The notes under the pieces are model-generated. The model searched no databases. It was not told where the DNA came from and saw only the letters and a program-made list of their open reading frames with translations. Below are positions 1-8,165 of a stretch of DNA of 64,000 nucleotides, one piece after another (position 1 is the first letter of the stretch; every line of letters begins with the position of its first letter). A program made the position numbers and the translations under genes. The DNA is from Pseudomonas pseudonitroreducens (GTDB lineage Bacteria; Pseudomonadota; Gammaproteobacteria; Pseudomonadales; Pseudomonadaceae), in NCBI RefSeq assembly GCF_021603645.1, contig NZ_BQHJ01000009.1, forward strand, positions 248,001 through 312,000. The letters run 5' to 3'.

Positions 1-1600
1 TCGTGCTGCGTTTCTCGCCCGGCTTCAGTTGCCAGTCCCACAGCAGCTTGCCGTCGTCCTCGCGGGCGATCGCCTGGCCTTCGGGCTCCAGCAGCGCCAC
101 CTTGATCTGTTCGTTGCGCGAGACTGGCAACTGGTCCTTGAACTGCAGGCGCTGCTCGCTCTTGTGGTTGTTCTGCGCGTCGATGCGGAACTCGTAGGTG
201 ACGCGCTTGCGGCCGCCAGTGAGGCCGGTGTAGTCGGTGTAGCGGTTGACCAGCTTGCGCTTGATCGACATTGCCTCGTCGCCGCCCAGGGCCAGCTCGA
301 AGGTCTCGCCCGGCATCACCGCGCGCAGTTGGTCGCTGGCGACGAAGGTGTTGCCCAGGTAGGTGTTGAGTTTGCCGGGCAGCAGCGGATAGTCGCTGGC
401 GTTGCGGGTGTCGGCCTGCAGGTAGGCGGCTTCGCGCAACGAAGGCGTGGCGAGGTAGCGGAAGGTCGCCGGCAGCTTGAACTGGGCGATGGATACCTTC
501 TGCGAGCTGCCGTCGCTGTTCAGCGTGGCGCGGGTCGGGATATGGAAGGAGGCGCTGGTGGTGGCAGCGCTGACTTCGGCGACGGCAACCGGCATTTCCG
601 CCAGTGAGCCGGCCACGGCCTGCTCGTCCGCGACGAAGCGCTGGGCCTTCTTCGCTTCCATCGCCATCATCGGCGCGGCGGGTGCCGGAGCGGGCCTGGC
701 GGCCAGTACCGTGCGCGGGTCGAAGGTGTCGACGAACCACGGCGAAAGCGCCGGCACGCTGCTGCCCAGGTTGGGGCGCGCGGTGGACAGGGTGAGGTCG
801 ACGTCGGTCCAGTCCTCGCCGCTGCTCTGCCGGACGATGCCCTGGTAGGTCATCTCGATCTTGTCCTCGCCGTCGCGCAGGCGGGCGTCATAGGCCGGGC
901 GCCAGGAGGCATCGTAGAGCGTGTAGCTGAGCTGCAGACGGACCTGCGCAGGCTTCTCCAGCGCCACGCGGAGGATGGCGCGCTTGTAGTGGGTGCCGTC
1001 GCCGGCCAGGTGGCTGCGCTGGTTTTCCAGCTCCTGCTTGCGCTGCTGCAGTTCCTCGCTCTGCTGGTCGAGCTTGCGCTGCTCGTCGAGGATACGGCCC
1101 AGGTTGCCCTCGCTCATCTGCAGCAGGTTCTTCAGTTCGTCGATGCTCGGCAGCGCCTGGTTCTTGCCTGGCTTGGTACTGCTGGCCTGGATGTCGGCGA
1201 GGAACTGCTTCTGGTTTTCCAGCACGCTGCCGCGGTCGCTGATCTCGCGCTCCTGCCGTTCGATATCGCGCAGCTGCGCTTCCAGCTGTTGCAGGCGATT
1301 GTCCTCCGAGGGCGGCGATACCTGCGGGGCGCTGCTGACGTCGAGCAAGGTCGCGGCGGCGCTGGCGCTGAGCGAAGCCTGCAGGCTGTTGTCGTCGATG
1401 CGCAGGGGCAACTGTTCGAGGGCGATCTCGTGCTGGCCAGCGGGCAGTTGCAGGGTGGCGGTGCGGGTGACGATGGCGCGGTCGGTGTAGACGGTCACTG
1501 CGCTGATACGGCTGTCGGCCACCTGCGGGGTGGCCAGCAGCGGGGTGCTGGCCAGCGCGCCGGCCATGGCCAGAATCAGTGGGTGGAATCGGAAGGGCAT
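1..1600 (-). CDS. MuiA family mucoidy inhibitor (DUF4140/DUF4139), 3' end cut by the window
   Basis: The reading frame is open from the ATG at 1600 to the first base of the window, so about 533 N-terminal residues are visible and the C-terminus is missing. Residues 1-23 form a signal peptide (basic start, hydrophobic core, ending LLA), so the protein is probably exported. A DUF4140-like N-terminal domain follows. A charged, Gln/Glu/Lys-rich coiled coil covers about residues 98-200. The rest is a beta-rich DUF4139 domain, with the typical SGEDWTDVDLTLSTA block near residue 235. In P. aeruginosa the homologue in the same neighbourhood (PA1494, from memory) is MuiA, an inhibitor of mucoidy; its biochemical activity is not known to me. 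The K+ channel gene lies upstream on the same strand with a 136-base gap. Confidence 0.85.
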   Translation of the reverse strand, partial: MPFRFHPLILAMAGALASTPLLATPQVADSRISAVTVYTDRAIVTRTATLQLPAGQHEIALEQLPLRIDDNSLQASLSASAAATLLDVSSAPQVSPPSEDNRLQQLEAQLRDIERQEREISDRGSVLENQKQFLADIQASSTKPGKNQALPSIDELKNLLQMSEGNLGRILDEQRKLDQQSEELQQRKQELENQRSHLAGDGTHYKRAILRVALEKPAQVRLQLSYTLYDASWRPAYDARLRDGEDKIEMTYQGIVRQSSGEDWTDVDLTLSTARPNLGSSVPALSPWFVDTFDPRTVLAARPAPAPAAPMMAMEAKKAQRFVADEQAVAGSLAEMPVAVAEVSAATTSASFHIPTRATLNSDGSSQKVSIAQFKLPATFRYLATPSLREAAYLQADTRNASDYPLLPGKLNTYLGNTFVASDQLRAVMPGETFELALGGDEAMSIKRKLVNRYTDYTGLTGGRKRVTYEFRIDAQNNHKSEQRLQFKDQLPVSRNEQIKVALLEPEGQAIAREDDGKLLWDWQLKPGEKRST

Positions 1601-1736
1601 GTGCTCACCTCGGGCCTGAAGGGCGGCCGGCACGGCGGAGCACCACGATGGCGTCCGTCCATGCTGCTTGTGACGAGGGGAACACGAACAACGGGTTGGC
1701 CTTGCTGGCAGTCATGCCGTTACCGGCGACGAACGG

Positions 1737-2597
1737 TCATTCGGCCTCGGCCCGGGCGCTGTCGTCTGCCCGTGGAAACAGGGGATTGCCGCAGCGCGAG
1801 CAGAACGCTGCGGCGGCCTCGTGGCTGCCTTTGGCGCAGGCCGGGCAGGGCTTGTCCAGTTGCCCCGGCGGGCGCTCCGGGCGCATGGCGTTGTGCAACT
1901 CGGCGCTGAAGATGCCTGTGGGCACGGCGATGATCGAATAGCCGGTGAGCATCACCAGGCTGGCGATGGCCTGGCCCAGCGGCGTTTTCGGGGTGATGTC
2001 GCCGAAGCCCACGGTGGTCAGGGTGACGATGGCCCAGTAGATGCTGCGCGGAATACTGGTGAAGCCGTGCTCGGGGCCCTCGACTACGTACATCAGCGAG
2101 CCGAACACCGTCACCAGGCTCATTACCGAGAGGAAGAACACGGTGATCTTCTGCCGGCTGCCGCGTAGCGCCGTGAGCAGGAAATCGGCCTGGCGCAGGT
2201 ACTGGCGCAGCTTGAGGATGCGGAAGATGCGCAGCAGCCGTACCACGCGCACCACCAGCAGGTACTGGGCATCGGGGTAGAACAGCGCGATGACGCCAGG
2301 CAGCACCGCCAGCAGATCGATCAGCCCGTAGAAGCTCAAGGCATAGCGCAGTGGTTTGGGCGAGCAGTACAGGCGCAGCAGGTATTCGATCAGGAACAAC
2401 CCGCTGATGAACCATTCGACACCGCTGAGCAGGCTGCCGAATTGCTGGTGGATGCGTCCGACGCTGTCGAGGAAGGCCACCAGCAGGCTGGCGAGGATGA
2501 ACACCAGCAGCGCACTGTCGAAGCGTCGTCCGGCGATGGTGTCGGACTGGAAGATGATGACGTAGAGACGCTGGCGCCAGTTGGGAGAGTCGGCCAT
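1737..2597 (-). CDS. Voltage-gated potassium channel with C-terminal zinc ribbon
   Basis: This 286-residue inner-membrane protein has the six-helix voltage-gated K+ channel layout. Helix S4 (about residues 115-133) carries arginines every third position (RVVRLLRIFRILKLR), the voltage-sensor pattern. The pore loop has the K+ selectivity filter TVGFGD at 195-200. After S6 there is a short cytoplasmic tail with a CPxC...CxxC knuckle (Cys251, Cys254, Cys266, Cys269), a probable zinc ribbon. Channel identity is secure from the filter and S4. Gating and physiological role cannot be read from sequence. The start at 2597 has only a weak ribosome binding site but gives a natural N-terminus before S1. 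Confidence 0.9.
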   Translation of the reverse strand: MADSPNWRQRLYVIIFQSDTIAGRRFDSALLVFILASLLVAFLDSVGRIHQQFGSLLSGVEWFISGLFLIEYLLRLYCSPKPLRYALSFYGLIDLLAVLPGVIALFYPDAQYLLVVRVVRLLRIFRILKLRQYLRQADFLLTALRGSRQKITVFFLSVMSLVTVFGSLMYVVEGPEHGFTSIPRSIYWAIVTLTTVGFGDITPKTPLGQAIASLVMLTGYSIIAVPTGIFSAELHNAMRPERPPGQLDKPCPACAKGSHEAAAAFCSRCGNPLFPRADDSARAEAE

Positions 2598-2686
2598 GGG
2601 GGAATCCGCAGAGGCGATTCAGACACCTTAGCCGAGATGCGCCGGGGTGGCCGCAGCCACCCCGGTCCGCGTCTGGGAAGGCCCGG

Positions 2687-3931
2687 TCAGGCGCGTTCGC
2701 CTGCCGAGGGTTCGTCCACGTCGCCCTCGGCGATGCAGGCCGCAGCGGTGAACAGCACGTCGGTGGATGAGTTCAGTGCGGTCTCGGCCGAGTCCTGGAG
2801 GATGCCGATGATGAAGCCGACCGCCACCACCTGCATCGCCACCTCGCTGGAGATACCGAACAGGCCGCAGGCCAGCGGGATCAGCAGCAGCGAGCCGCCG
2901 GCCACGCCGGACGCGCCGCAGGCGCAGACCGAAGCGACCACGCTGAGCAGGATGGCTGTGGGCAGGTCCACGGCTATCCCTAAGGTGTGTACCGCCGCCA
3001 GCGTCAGCACGCTGATGGTGATGGCGGCGCCAGCCATGTTGATGGTCGCGCCCAGCGGGATCGACACCGAGTAGGTGTCCTCGTGCAGGCCCAGGCGTTC
3101 GCACAGTTGCAGGTTGACCGGGATGTTGGCTGCCGAGCTGCGGGTGAAGAAGGCGGTGATGCCGCTTTCGCGCAGGCACAGCAGCACCAGCGGATAGGGG
3201 TTGCGGCGGATCTTGCTGAAGACGATCAGCGGGTTGACCACCAGCGCCACGAACAGCATGCAGCCCAGCAGCACGGCCAGCAGGTGCAGGTAGCCGAGCA
3301 ACGCGTCGAAGCCGGATTCGGCGATGGTGCCGGCCACCAGGCCGAAGATGCCCAGTGGGGCGAAGGCGATTACCACGCGGACGATCAGGGTCACGCCGCC
3401 TGCCATGTCATCGAGCAGGTCGCGGGTGCTCTGGCGAGCGTGGCGCAACGCGATGCCCAGGCCGATGGCCCAGGCGAGGATGGCGATGAAGTCGGCTTCC
3501 AGCAGCGCCTTCACCGGGTTGGTGGTGACGCTGAACAGCAGGGCACGCATGACTTCACCGATGCCACCGGGCGGCGCCAGTTCGCTGGTCGGCGCGCTCA
3601 GCACCAGGGTGGAGGGGAACGTGAAGCTGGCGATCACCGCGACCACCGCTGCCGAGAAGGTACCGATCAGGTACAGCAGCAGGATCGGCCGGATGTGGGT
3701 GCGCTGGCCCTGCTTGTGGTTGGCGATGGAGGCCATCACCAGCACCAGGACCAGTACCGGCGCCACGGCCTTCAGGGCGGAGATGAACAGTTTGCCGAGC
3801 AGGCTGGCCGCGATCGCGCCTTGCGGCCAGAGCACCGCGAGGGCGATGCCGCAGAGCATGCCGATGAAGATCCGCAGGACCAGGCTGGTGCCCTTGAGCC
3901 GCTGCAGGAGGGTGGGAGTTGGAAGCGTCAT
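2687..3931 (-). CDS. sstT: Serine/threonine:Na+ symporter SstT
   Basis: This 414-residue protein belongs to the dicarboxylate/amino acid:cation symporter (glutamate-transporter fold) family and matches SstT, which imports L-serine and L-threonine with Na+. Visible family marks are the serine-rich hairpin [18 protein letters not shown], the unwound helix motif [18 protein letters not shown], and a C-terminal hairpin region followed by the helix ending [10 protein letters not shown]. Hydrophobic segments run along the whole chain and the length is normal for SstT. It is followed by the K+ channel gene on the same strand. A spacer of about 200 bases separates it from the upstream DapF-like gene, so it probably has its own promoter. 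Confidence 0.92.
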   Translation of the reverse strand: MTLPTPTLLQRLKGTSLVLRIFIGMLCGIALAVLWPQGAIAASLLGKLFISALKAVAPVLVLVLVMASIANHKQGQRTHIRPILLLYLIGTFSAAVVAVIASFTFPSTLVLSAPTSELAPPGGIGEVMRALLFSVTTNPVKALLEADFIAILAWAIGLGIALRHARQSTRDLLDDMAGGVTLIVRVVIAFAPLGIFGLVAGTIAESGFDALLGYLHLLAVLLGCMLFVALVVNPLIVFSKIRRNPYPLVLLCLRESGITAFFTRSSAANIPVNLQLCERLGLHEDTYSVSIPLGATINMAGAAITISVLTLAAVHTLGIAVDLPTAILLSVVASVCACGASGVAGGSLLLIPLACGLFGISSEVAMQVVAVGFIIGILQDSAETALNSSTDVLFTAAACIAEGDVDEPSAGERA

Positions 3932-4133
3932 GACATCGTTCGCTGCTGGAAGTGGGATCGCCCCGGCGGGCCGGGTGCGAGAGGGCGCGGATTATGCCGT
4001 CTGAGGGCGGCGAATGCGCGGCAATCCGTCGATTGATCGGTCAGGTTGGGCTTCTTCAGGTGTCTGGGCGAGTCTGGACGGCCAGGCGCGAGCTGGCATT
4101 GATCCATGCCGGTCACTTGGGGAAAAGTGGCTG

Positions 4134-4970
4134 TCAGCCGAGGTCGGCGAAGGATTCAGGGTCCAGGTCGATACCGGCAACCCGCTGCACGGCGCCGCGC
4201 ATGGTCACCTGGAAGTGATCGTCGACGCGGATCTGCAGCAGCCCGCCAGCCAGGTGCAGTTCGATCTTCTCGTCACACAGGCCGAGCCGGCGTGCCACCG
4301 AGGCGGCGGCGCAGCTGCTGGTACCCGACGACAGCGTGTAGCCGGCGCCGCGCTCCCAGATTTCCACGCGCAGCGCATCGCGAGCGAGCCATTGGACGAA
4401 CTGCACGTTGCTGCGGCGGGGGAACAGCGGGTGGTTTTCCAGCAGCGGACCAAGACGGCGGGCCAGCTCGGGGCTGGTCTGTTCGACGAAGACCACGCAG
4501 TGCGGATTGCCCATGGAAACGGCGTTGATCTTCAGCGACACGCCGTCGACTTCCAGTGGATAGTCCAATGCCTCGGGGGCATCGATCAGTACCGGAATCC
4601 GTGCACAGGCGAACTCGGCGTGGCCCATGGAAACCTCCACGCTGCAGCCCTCGTCGAACACCTGGCTGGTAACGGTGCCACCGGCGGTGACGATGTCGAA
4701 CGGCTGTCCGGCAACCAGTCCGCAGTCCCATAAATAGCGGGAGAAGATGCGCAGGCCGTTGCCACTCTTCTCCGCTTCGGAGCCGTCCGGGTTGAGGATG
4801 CGCAGGCCGAAGGCGCTGTCACTGTGATTCGCCAGCAGGATGCCGTCGGAACCGATGCCGAAGTGGCGGTCGCAGACCCGGCCGATCTGCGCCGACGTCA
4901 GGGCAAAGGGTGCCTTGCCGGCGTACACCAGATAGTCATTGCCCAAAGCCTGGTATTTCACGAAGTGCAT
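4134..4970 (-). CDS. DapF-fold epimerase-like protein with both catalytic cysteines replaced by serine
   Basis: This 278-residue protein aligns end to end with diaminopimelate epimerase: N-terminal ALGNDYLVY, NPDGSEAEKSGNG around residue 70, VSMGNPHCVVFV near 155, and WERGAGYTLSSGTSSC at 205-220. In true DapF the acid-base pair is Cys73 (in CGNG) and Cys217 (in ACGSG or ACGTG, E. coli numbering). Here the matching residues are Ser69 and Ser215. It is therefore unlikely to be a normal two-cysteine DAP epimerase and may act on another amino acid, or be a slow or inactive paralogue. It starts 33 bases after the urea transporter gene and is probably co-transcribed with it, which hints at a nitrogen or amino-acid role. 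Annotation pipelines will probably call it dapF. The real lysine-pathway gene is expected elsewhere. Confidence 0.8.
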   Translation of the reverse strand: MHFVKYQALGNDYLVYAGKAPFALTSAQIGRVCDRHFGIGSDGILLANHSDSAFGLRILNPDGSEAEKSGNGLRIFSRYLWDCGLVAGQPFDIVTAGGTVTSQVFDEGCSVEVSMGHAEFACARIPVLIDAPEALDYPLEVDGVSLKINAVSMGNPHCVVFVEQTSPELARRLGPLLENHPLFPRRSNVQFVQWLARDALRVEIWERGAGYTLSSGTSSCAAASVARRLGLCDEKIELHLAGGLLQIRVDDHFQVTMRGAVQRVAGIDLDPESFADLG

Positions 4971-5003
4971 GGTCGCGGTCCGTCGCCAGTGGGGAGGCCC
5001 CGA

Positions 5004-5918
5004 CTATACACGCGGCCCGGTGCTTTCCGTTCCCTGGCTCAGCAGCGCATCCAGCACGCGCTGGCCGAGGATCACCAGCCAGCAGGCGAGGATGAAGGGC
5101 GCGGTGAAGGCGGGCAGGCCGACCCGCGCAAAGCATGGCTGCAGCAGCACCGCCAGGAGGATGCCGCACAATGGCGCCAGGGGGCTGCGGAAGCGCAGCG
5201 CCAGGGCGATCCCGGCCAGTGCGCCGTTCAGCCCGAGCAGCCCGGCCTCAGCGGAGGCGGCAGGCAGGCCGAACAGCGGCGCGATGGCCAAGGCGCCCGC
5301 GGCGCCGACCAGCGCCCAGAACGCGGCGCGACGATCCGCCAGCAGCAGGCCGAGGGCGATGGTCAGGCCGGCGAGTGGTTCGCCGAGGAAGATCACCTCG
5401 CCGAAGCCCAGCGTCGTCGAGTCCAGCAACGGGTTCACCGTGCCGCAAGACAGGCAGGCGGTCGCGGCCGCCGGCGCGAAGCCAAGGGCCTGGCCCAGCG
5501 TCACCGACACCCAGCCCAGCAGCACGAAGGCCGAGGTATAGGCCGGTAGGCCGAAGCGCTGGCGTGACTGGCGCAGCAGCACGGCCTGCACCGCCACGCT
5601 GGTGAGGATGGCGGCGATGGTCAGCATCACCAACCCCAGCGACCACTGGAACACGAAGGGCAGCAGCAGGCCGATGAGGATCGGGTTGTAGTCGTGCAGG
5701 CCGGCGTCGATGTCGGCGTGCGGCTCGCGCACGAAGCGCGCAGTGAGCGGGCCGAGCAGGGCACCGAGCAAGGCGCCGGGTAGCAGCTGCGGTGCGGCCC
5801 AGGCAATGGTCAGCAGCAGGATCAGGCCGAAACGGGCGTCGGCCTGCAGGTAGATCTGGCCGAAGCCGATCAGCCGGGTGCGGAGCTGATGTTTCCAGGA
5901 GAGGGGGTTCAGGTGCAT
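5004..5918 (-). CDS. Urea transporter (UT family)
   Basis: This 304-residue integral membrane protein has the internal duplication typical of bacterial urea channels. Each half carries a loop of the same type, GLPAYTSAFVLLGW near residue 150 and GLPAFTAPFILACW near residue 275, corresponding to the LPxxT urea-transporter signature. The half repeats NPILIGLL and LNGALAGIALALRF also match. The expected role is passive urea uptake through the inner membrane. The gene leads a probable two-gene unit with the DapF-like gene. Its 5' leader, on the same strand, contains a terminator-like hairpin about 130 bases upstream of the start. Confidence 0.85.
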   Translation of the reverse strand: MHLNPLSWKHQLRTRLIGFGQIYLQADARFGLILLLTIAWAAPQLLPGALLGALLGPLTARFVREPHADIDAGLHDYNPILIGLLLPFVFQWSLGLVMLTIAAILTSVAVQAVLLRQSRQRFGLPAYTSAFVLLGWVSVTLGQALGFAPAAATACLSCGTVNPLLDSTTLGFGEVIFLGEPLAGLTIALGLLLADRRAAFWALVGAAGALAIAPLFGLPAASAEAGLLGLNGALAGIALALRFRSPLAPLCGILLAVLLQPCFARVGLPAFTAPFILACWLVILGQRVLDALLSQGTESTGPRV

Positions 5919-6044
5919 GGGGATACAGGGCAGGTTGAATGGGGCTCCGCAGCGCTTCGCTGGGTGTGGGGCGTCGTGGCCCCATCGACGAGCAGTGCGT
6001 GAGCATTGTGTGACGCCGCCATACGGGGCCGCGCCACGGGGTTG

Positions 6045-6088
6045 GAAAAAGAAAAGAGGCTGCCGGCGGGATCGCCGCCAACAGCCTC
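6045..6088 (-). terminator. Rho-independent terminator-like hairpin in the urea transporter leader
   Basis: Read on the minus strand, GAGGCTG pairs with CAGCCTC and GGCGG with CCGCC around a short loop. The T-rich run TTTTCTTTTT follows directly. It sits upstream of, and on the same strand as, the urea transporter. It could end an upstream transcript or act as an attenuator. Confidence 0.55.
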
Positions 6089-6192
6089 AAAGTTCCATGG
6101 CCAGCATTGGGAGTTGCTGCGTGGGGGCCATGGACCGACAAGCATTCGGTGCTCATGTTTCTGCTGCTGAAGCACTCAGTAGCAAGGTCAAA

Positions 6193-6242
6193 CCCGGACG
6201 GACGGGGACGCGGCCCCGTATTCCCGGCCCCGTCCGTCCGGG
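6193..6242. repeat. Perfect 15-base inverted repeat
   Basis: The arms 6193-6207 (CCCGGACGGACGGGG) and 6228-6242 are perfect reverse complements around a 20-base loop. No poly-T follows on either strand, so it is more likely a repeat or RNA-stabilising structure than a terminator. Confidence 0.6.
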
Positions 6243-6313
6243 AGTGACTCGGTGCGGAGGCACGCTGTCGCGCGTGGCTCCTGAACTCGGTGTTTCTCCT
6301 GTCAGATCGCTGT

Positions 6314-6492
6314 CCCTCACCCCAGCCCTGGCTGCGCGCCCCGCTCCAGAGGGAGAGGGAGCAGGTCGGCGTGGCTGCCAGATCAGTGCTACCCGGATAA
6401 CTCCTTTGCAGCACGGTATCTACAATGAGCGCCTTGTCCCGACGTCGCTCCGGACGGCTCCCTCTCCCTCCGGGAGAGGGCTGGGGTGAGGG
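6314..6492. repeat. Inverted pair of REP-like elements downstream of pyk
   Basis: CCCTCACCCCAGCCCT at 6314-6329 and its exact reverse complement at 6477-6492 bracket the segment. Each is followed inward by a short stem-loop rich in CTCTCCC/GGGAGAG. This composition is typical of dispersed extragenic palindromes in Pseudomonas. It lies just beyond the pyk stop codon. Confidence 0.7.
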
Positions 6493-6512
6493 CGCTCTTG
6501 CCGCTCTAAACC

Positions 6513-7943
6513 TTAAGCCCCCAATGCCGGCGCCACCGTCTCGATGCGCAGCATATTGGTGCTGCCCGGCTGGCCGAAGGGCACGCCGGCGGTGATCACC
6601 ACGGTGTCGCCACGGCGCGCCATGCGCTGGGCCAGGGCGATGTCCAGGGCGGTGGAGCAGATCTCGTCGACATGGGCGAGCTGCGCATTGACCACCGAGT
6701 GGACGCCCCAGGCCACGGTCAGGCGGCGGGCGGATTTCAGTTGCGGGGTGAGGCTGAGGATCGGTGCCTTGGGCCGCTCGCGGGAGGCGCGCAGGGTCGA
6801 GGCGCCGGACTCGGTGTAGTTCACCAGCACCGCCACCGGCAGGATGCGGCTGATCCGGCGGATCGCGCAGCTGATGGCGTCGGAGACGGTGGCGTCCGGT
6901 TCCGGGCGGTTGATCTCCAGGGTCGCCTGGTAGTCCGGCTCGGCTTCGACCTGGCGGATGATCTTCGCCATCATCTCCACCGCTTCACGCGGGTACTGGC
7001 CCGAGGCGCTTTCGGCGCTGAGCATCACGCAGTCGGCGCCTTCGCTGACGGCGTTGGCCACGTCGGTCACTTCGGCGCGGGTCGGCGCCGGGGAGAAGCG
7101 CATCGATTCGAGCATCTGCGTTGCGACCACCACCGGGCGGCCGAGCTGGCGGCAGACCTGGATGATGCGCTTCTGGATGCCTGGCACGCTCTCGGCCGGC
7201 ATCTCCACGCCCAGATCGCCACGGGCGACCATGATCGCGTCGGAGAGGCGGGCGATGGCTTCGATGGACTGCACCGCCGAAGGTTTCTCGATCTTGGCCA
7301 TGAGGAAGGCCTTGTCGCCGATCAGCGCGCGAGCTTCTTCGATGTCTTCGGGGCGCTGCACGAAGGACAGGGCGACCCAGTCCACACCCAGCTCCAGGCC
7401 GAATTCCAGGTCACGGCGGTCCTTGGCGGTCAGCGGGCTGAGCTTGAGCACGGCCTCGGGGACGTTGACGCCCTTGCGGTCGGACAGTTCGCCGCTGTTC
7501 ATCACGCGGGTCTCGATGGCATCGCTGTGGGCATTGAGCACCTGCAGGCGAATCTTGCCGTCGTCCAGCAGCAGGCTCATGCCCGGTTCCAGCGCCTGGA
7601 TGATTTCCGGGTGGGGCAGCATGACACGCTGGGCATCGCCCGGTGCGTCGTTGAGGTCGAGGGTGAAGGTCTGGCCCTTCTCCAGTTGCACCGCGCCCTC
7701 GGCGAAACGGCCCACGCGCAGCTTCGGCCCTTGCAGGTCCATGAGAATGCCGATGGGGTAGTTCAGTTCGGCTTCCACTTCGCGCACCCAGGCGAAACGC
7801 TGGGCGTGGTCGCTGTACTCGCCGTGGCTGAAGTTCAGGCGGAACAGGTTGGCGCCGGCTTCCACCAGGGCGCGGATGTCGTCGCGGCTTTTGATCGCCG
7901 GGCCCAGGGTCGCCAGAATCTTTACTTTTTTATCCGGAGTCAT
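6513..7943 (-). CDS. pyk: Pyruvate kinase
   Basis: This 476-residue enzyme converts phosphoenolpyruvate and ADP to pyruvate and ATP. The N-terminus KVKILATLGPA, substrate motif RLNFSHG, active-site helix MAKIEKPSAVQSIEAI and Mg/PEP motif MVARGDLGVEMP are all intact, as are the C-terminal allosteric domain and usual length. It is the last gene of the glyoxylate module (gcl, hyi, glxR, ttuD, pyk). This placement is conserved in pseudomonads, where the paralogue is called pykF in P. aeruginosa (from memory). The module channels two-carbon waste such as glyoxylate from purines into central metabolism. It is separated from ttuD by 167 bases containing an inverted repeat, so it may be only partly co-transcribed. 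Confidence 0.96.
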   Translation of the reverse strand: MTPDKKVKILATLGPAIKSRDDIRALVEAGANLFRLNFSHGEYSDHAQRFAWVREVEAELNYPIGILMDLQGPKLRVGRFAEGAVQLEKGQTFTLDLNDAPGDAQRVMLPHPEIIQALEPGMSLLLDDGKIRLQVLNAHSDAIETRVMNSGELSDRKGVNVPEAVLKLSPLTAKDRRDLEFGLELGVDWVALSFVQRPEDIEEARALIGDKAFLMAKIEKPSAVQSIEAIARLSDAIMVARGDLGVEMPAESVPGIQKRIIQVCRQLGRPVVVATQMLESMRFSPAPTRAEVTDVANAVSEGADCVMLSAESASGQYPREAVEMMAKIIRQVEAEPDYQATLEINRPEPDATVSDAISCAIRRISRILPVAVLVNYTESGASTLRASRERPKAPILSLTPQLKSARRLTVAWGVHSVVNAQLAHVDEICSTALDIALAQRMARRGDTVVITAGVPFGQPGSTNMLRIETVAPALGA

Positions 7944-8076
7944 AATCAGGCTCGAATCAGGTTATTTCGTGGCCGCGTTGCTGGGTAAGCGTTCGCCAGG
8001 CTAGACGCGGAATGCAGCTAATGGCGTTCCCTTCGCCGACGCATGGCGAACGCTGACACGCAACCCGAAGGGACGG

Positions 8077-8165
8077 GGCCAGCTTGTCGCAGTGCGGCGT
8101 TGCTCGTTGGTCATCTGGAATCACCAAATCTCTCTCCTCGCGCCTCGCCCTGCGACAAGCTGGCC
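8077..8165. repeat. 15-base inverted repeat overlapping the ttuD 3' end
   Basis: GGCCAGCTTGTCGCA at 8077-8091 is the exact reverse complement of 8151-8165. The right arm lies inside the last codons of ttuD. The element may have inserted at the gene end and altered its C-terminus. Confidence 0.6.

Larger units (their letters stand above)
5919..6512. other. 594-base intergenic region with repeats and a leader hairpin
   Basis: No gene is supported here. The region is the 3' flank of pyk and the 5' leader of the urea transporter. From right to left it holds an inverted REP-like pair (6314-6329 and 6477-6492), a 15-base perfect inverted repeat (6193-6207 and 6228-6242) with no T-tract, and a minus-strand terminator-like hairpin (6045-6088). 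Short open frames cross it in several frames, but none shows a convincing start or family resemblance. Confidence 0.7.

Noticed and set aside
4134-4970. Annotation as the housekeeping dapF
   Set aside because: Both catalytic cysteines are absent and lysine-pathway neighbours are missing, so the plain name would mislead.
5919-6512. Guanidine (ykkC-type) riboswitch before the urea transporter
   Set aside because: I could not find the conserved ykkC core; only a simple hairpin with a T-run is visible.
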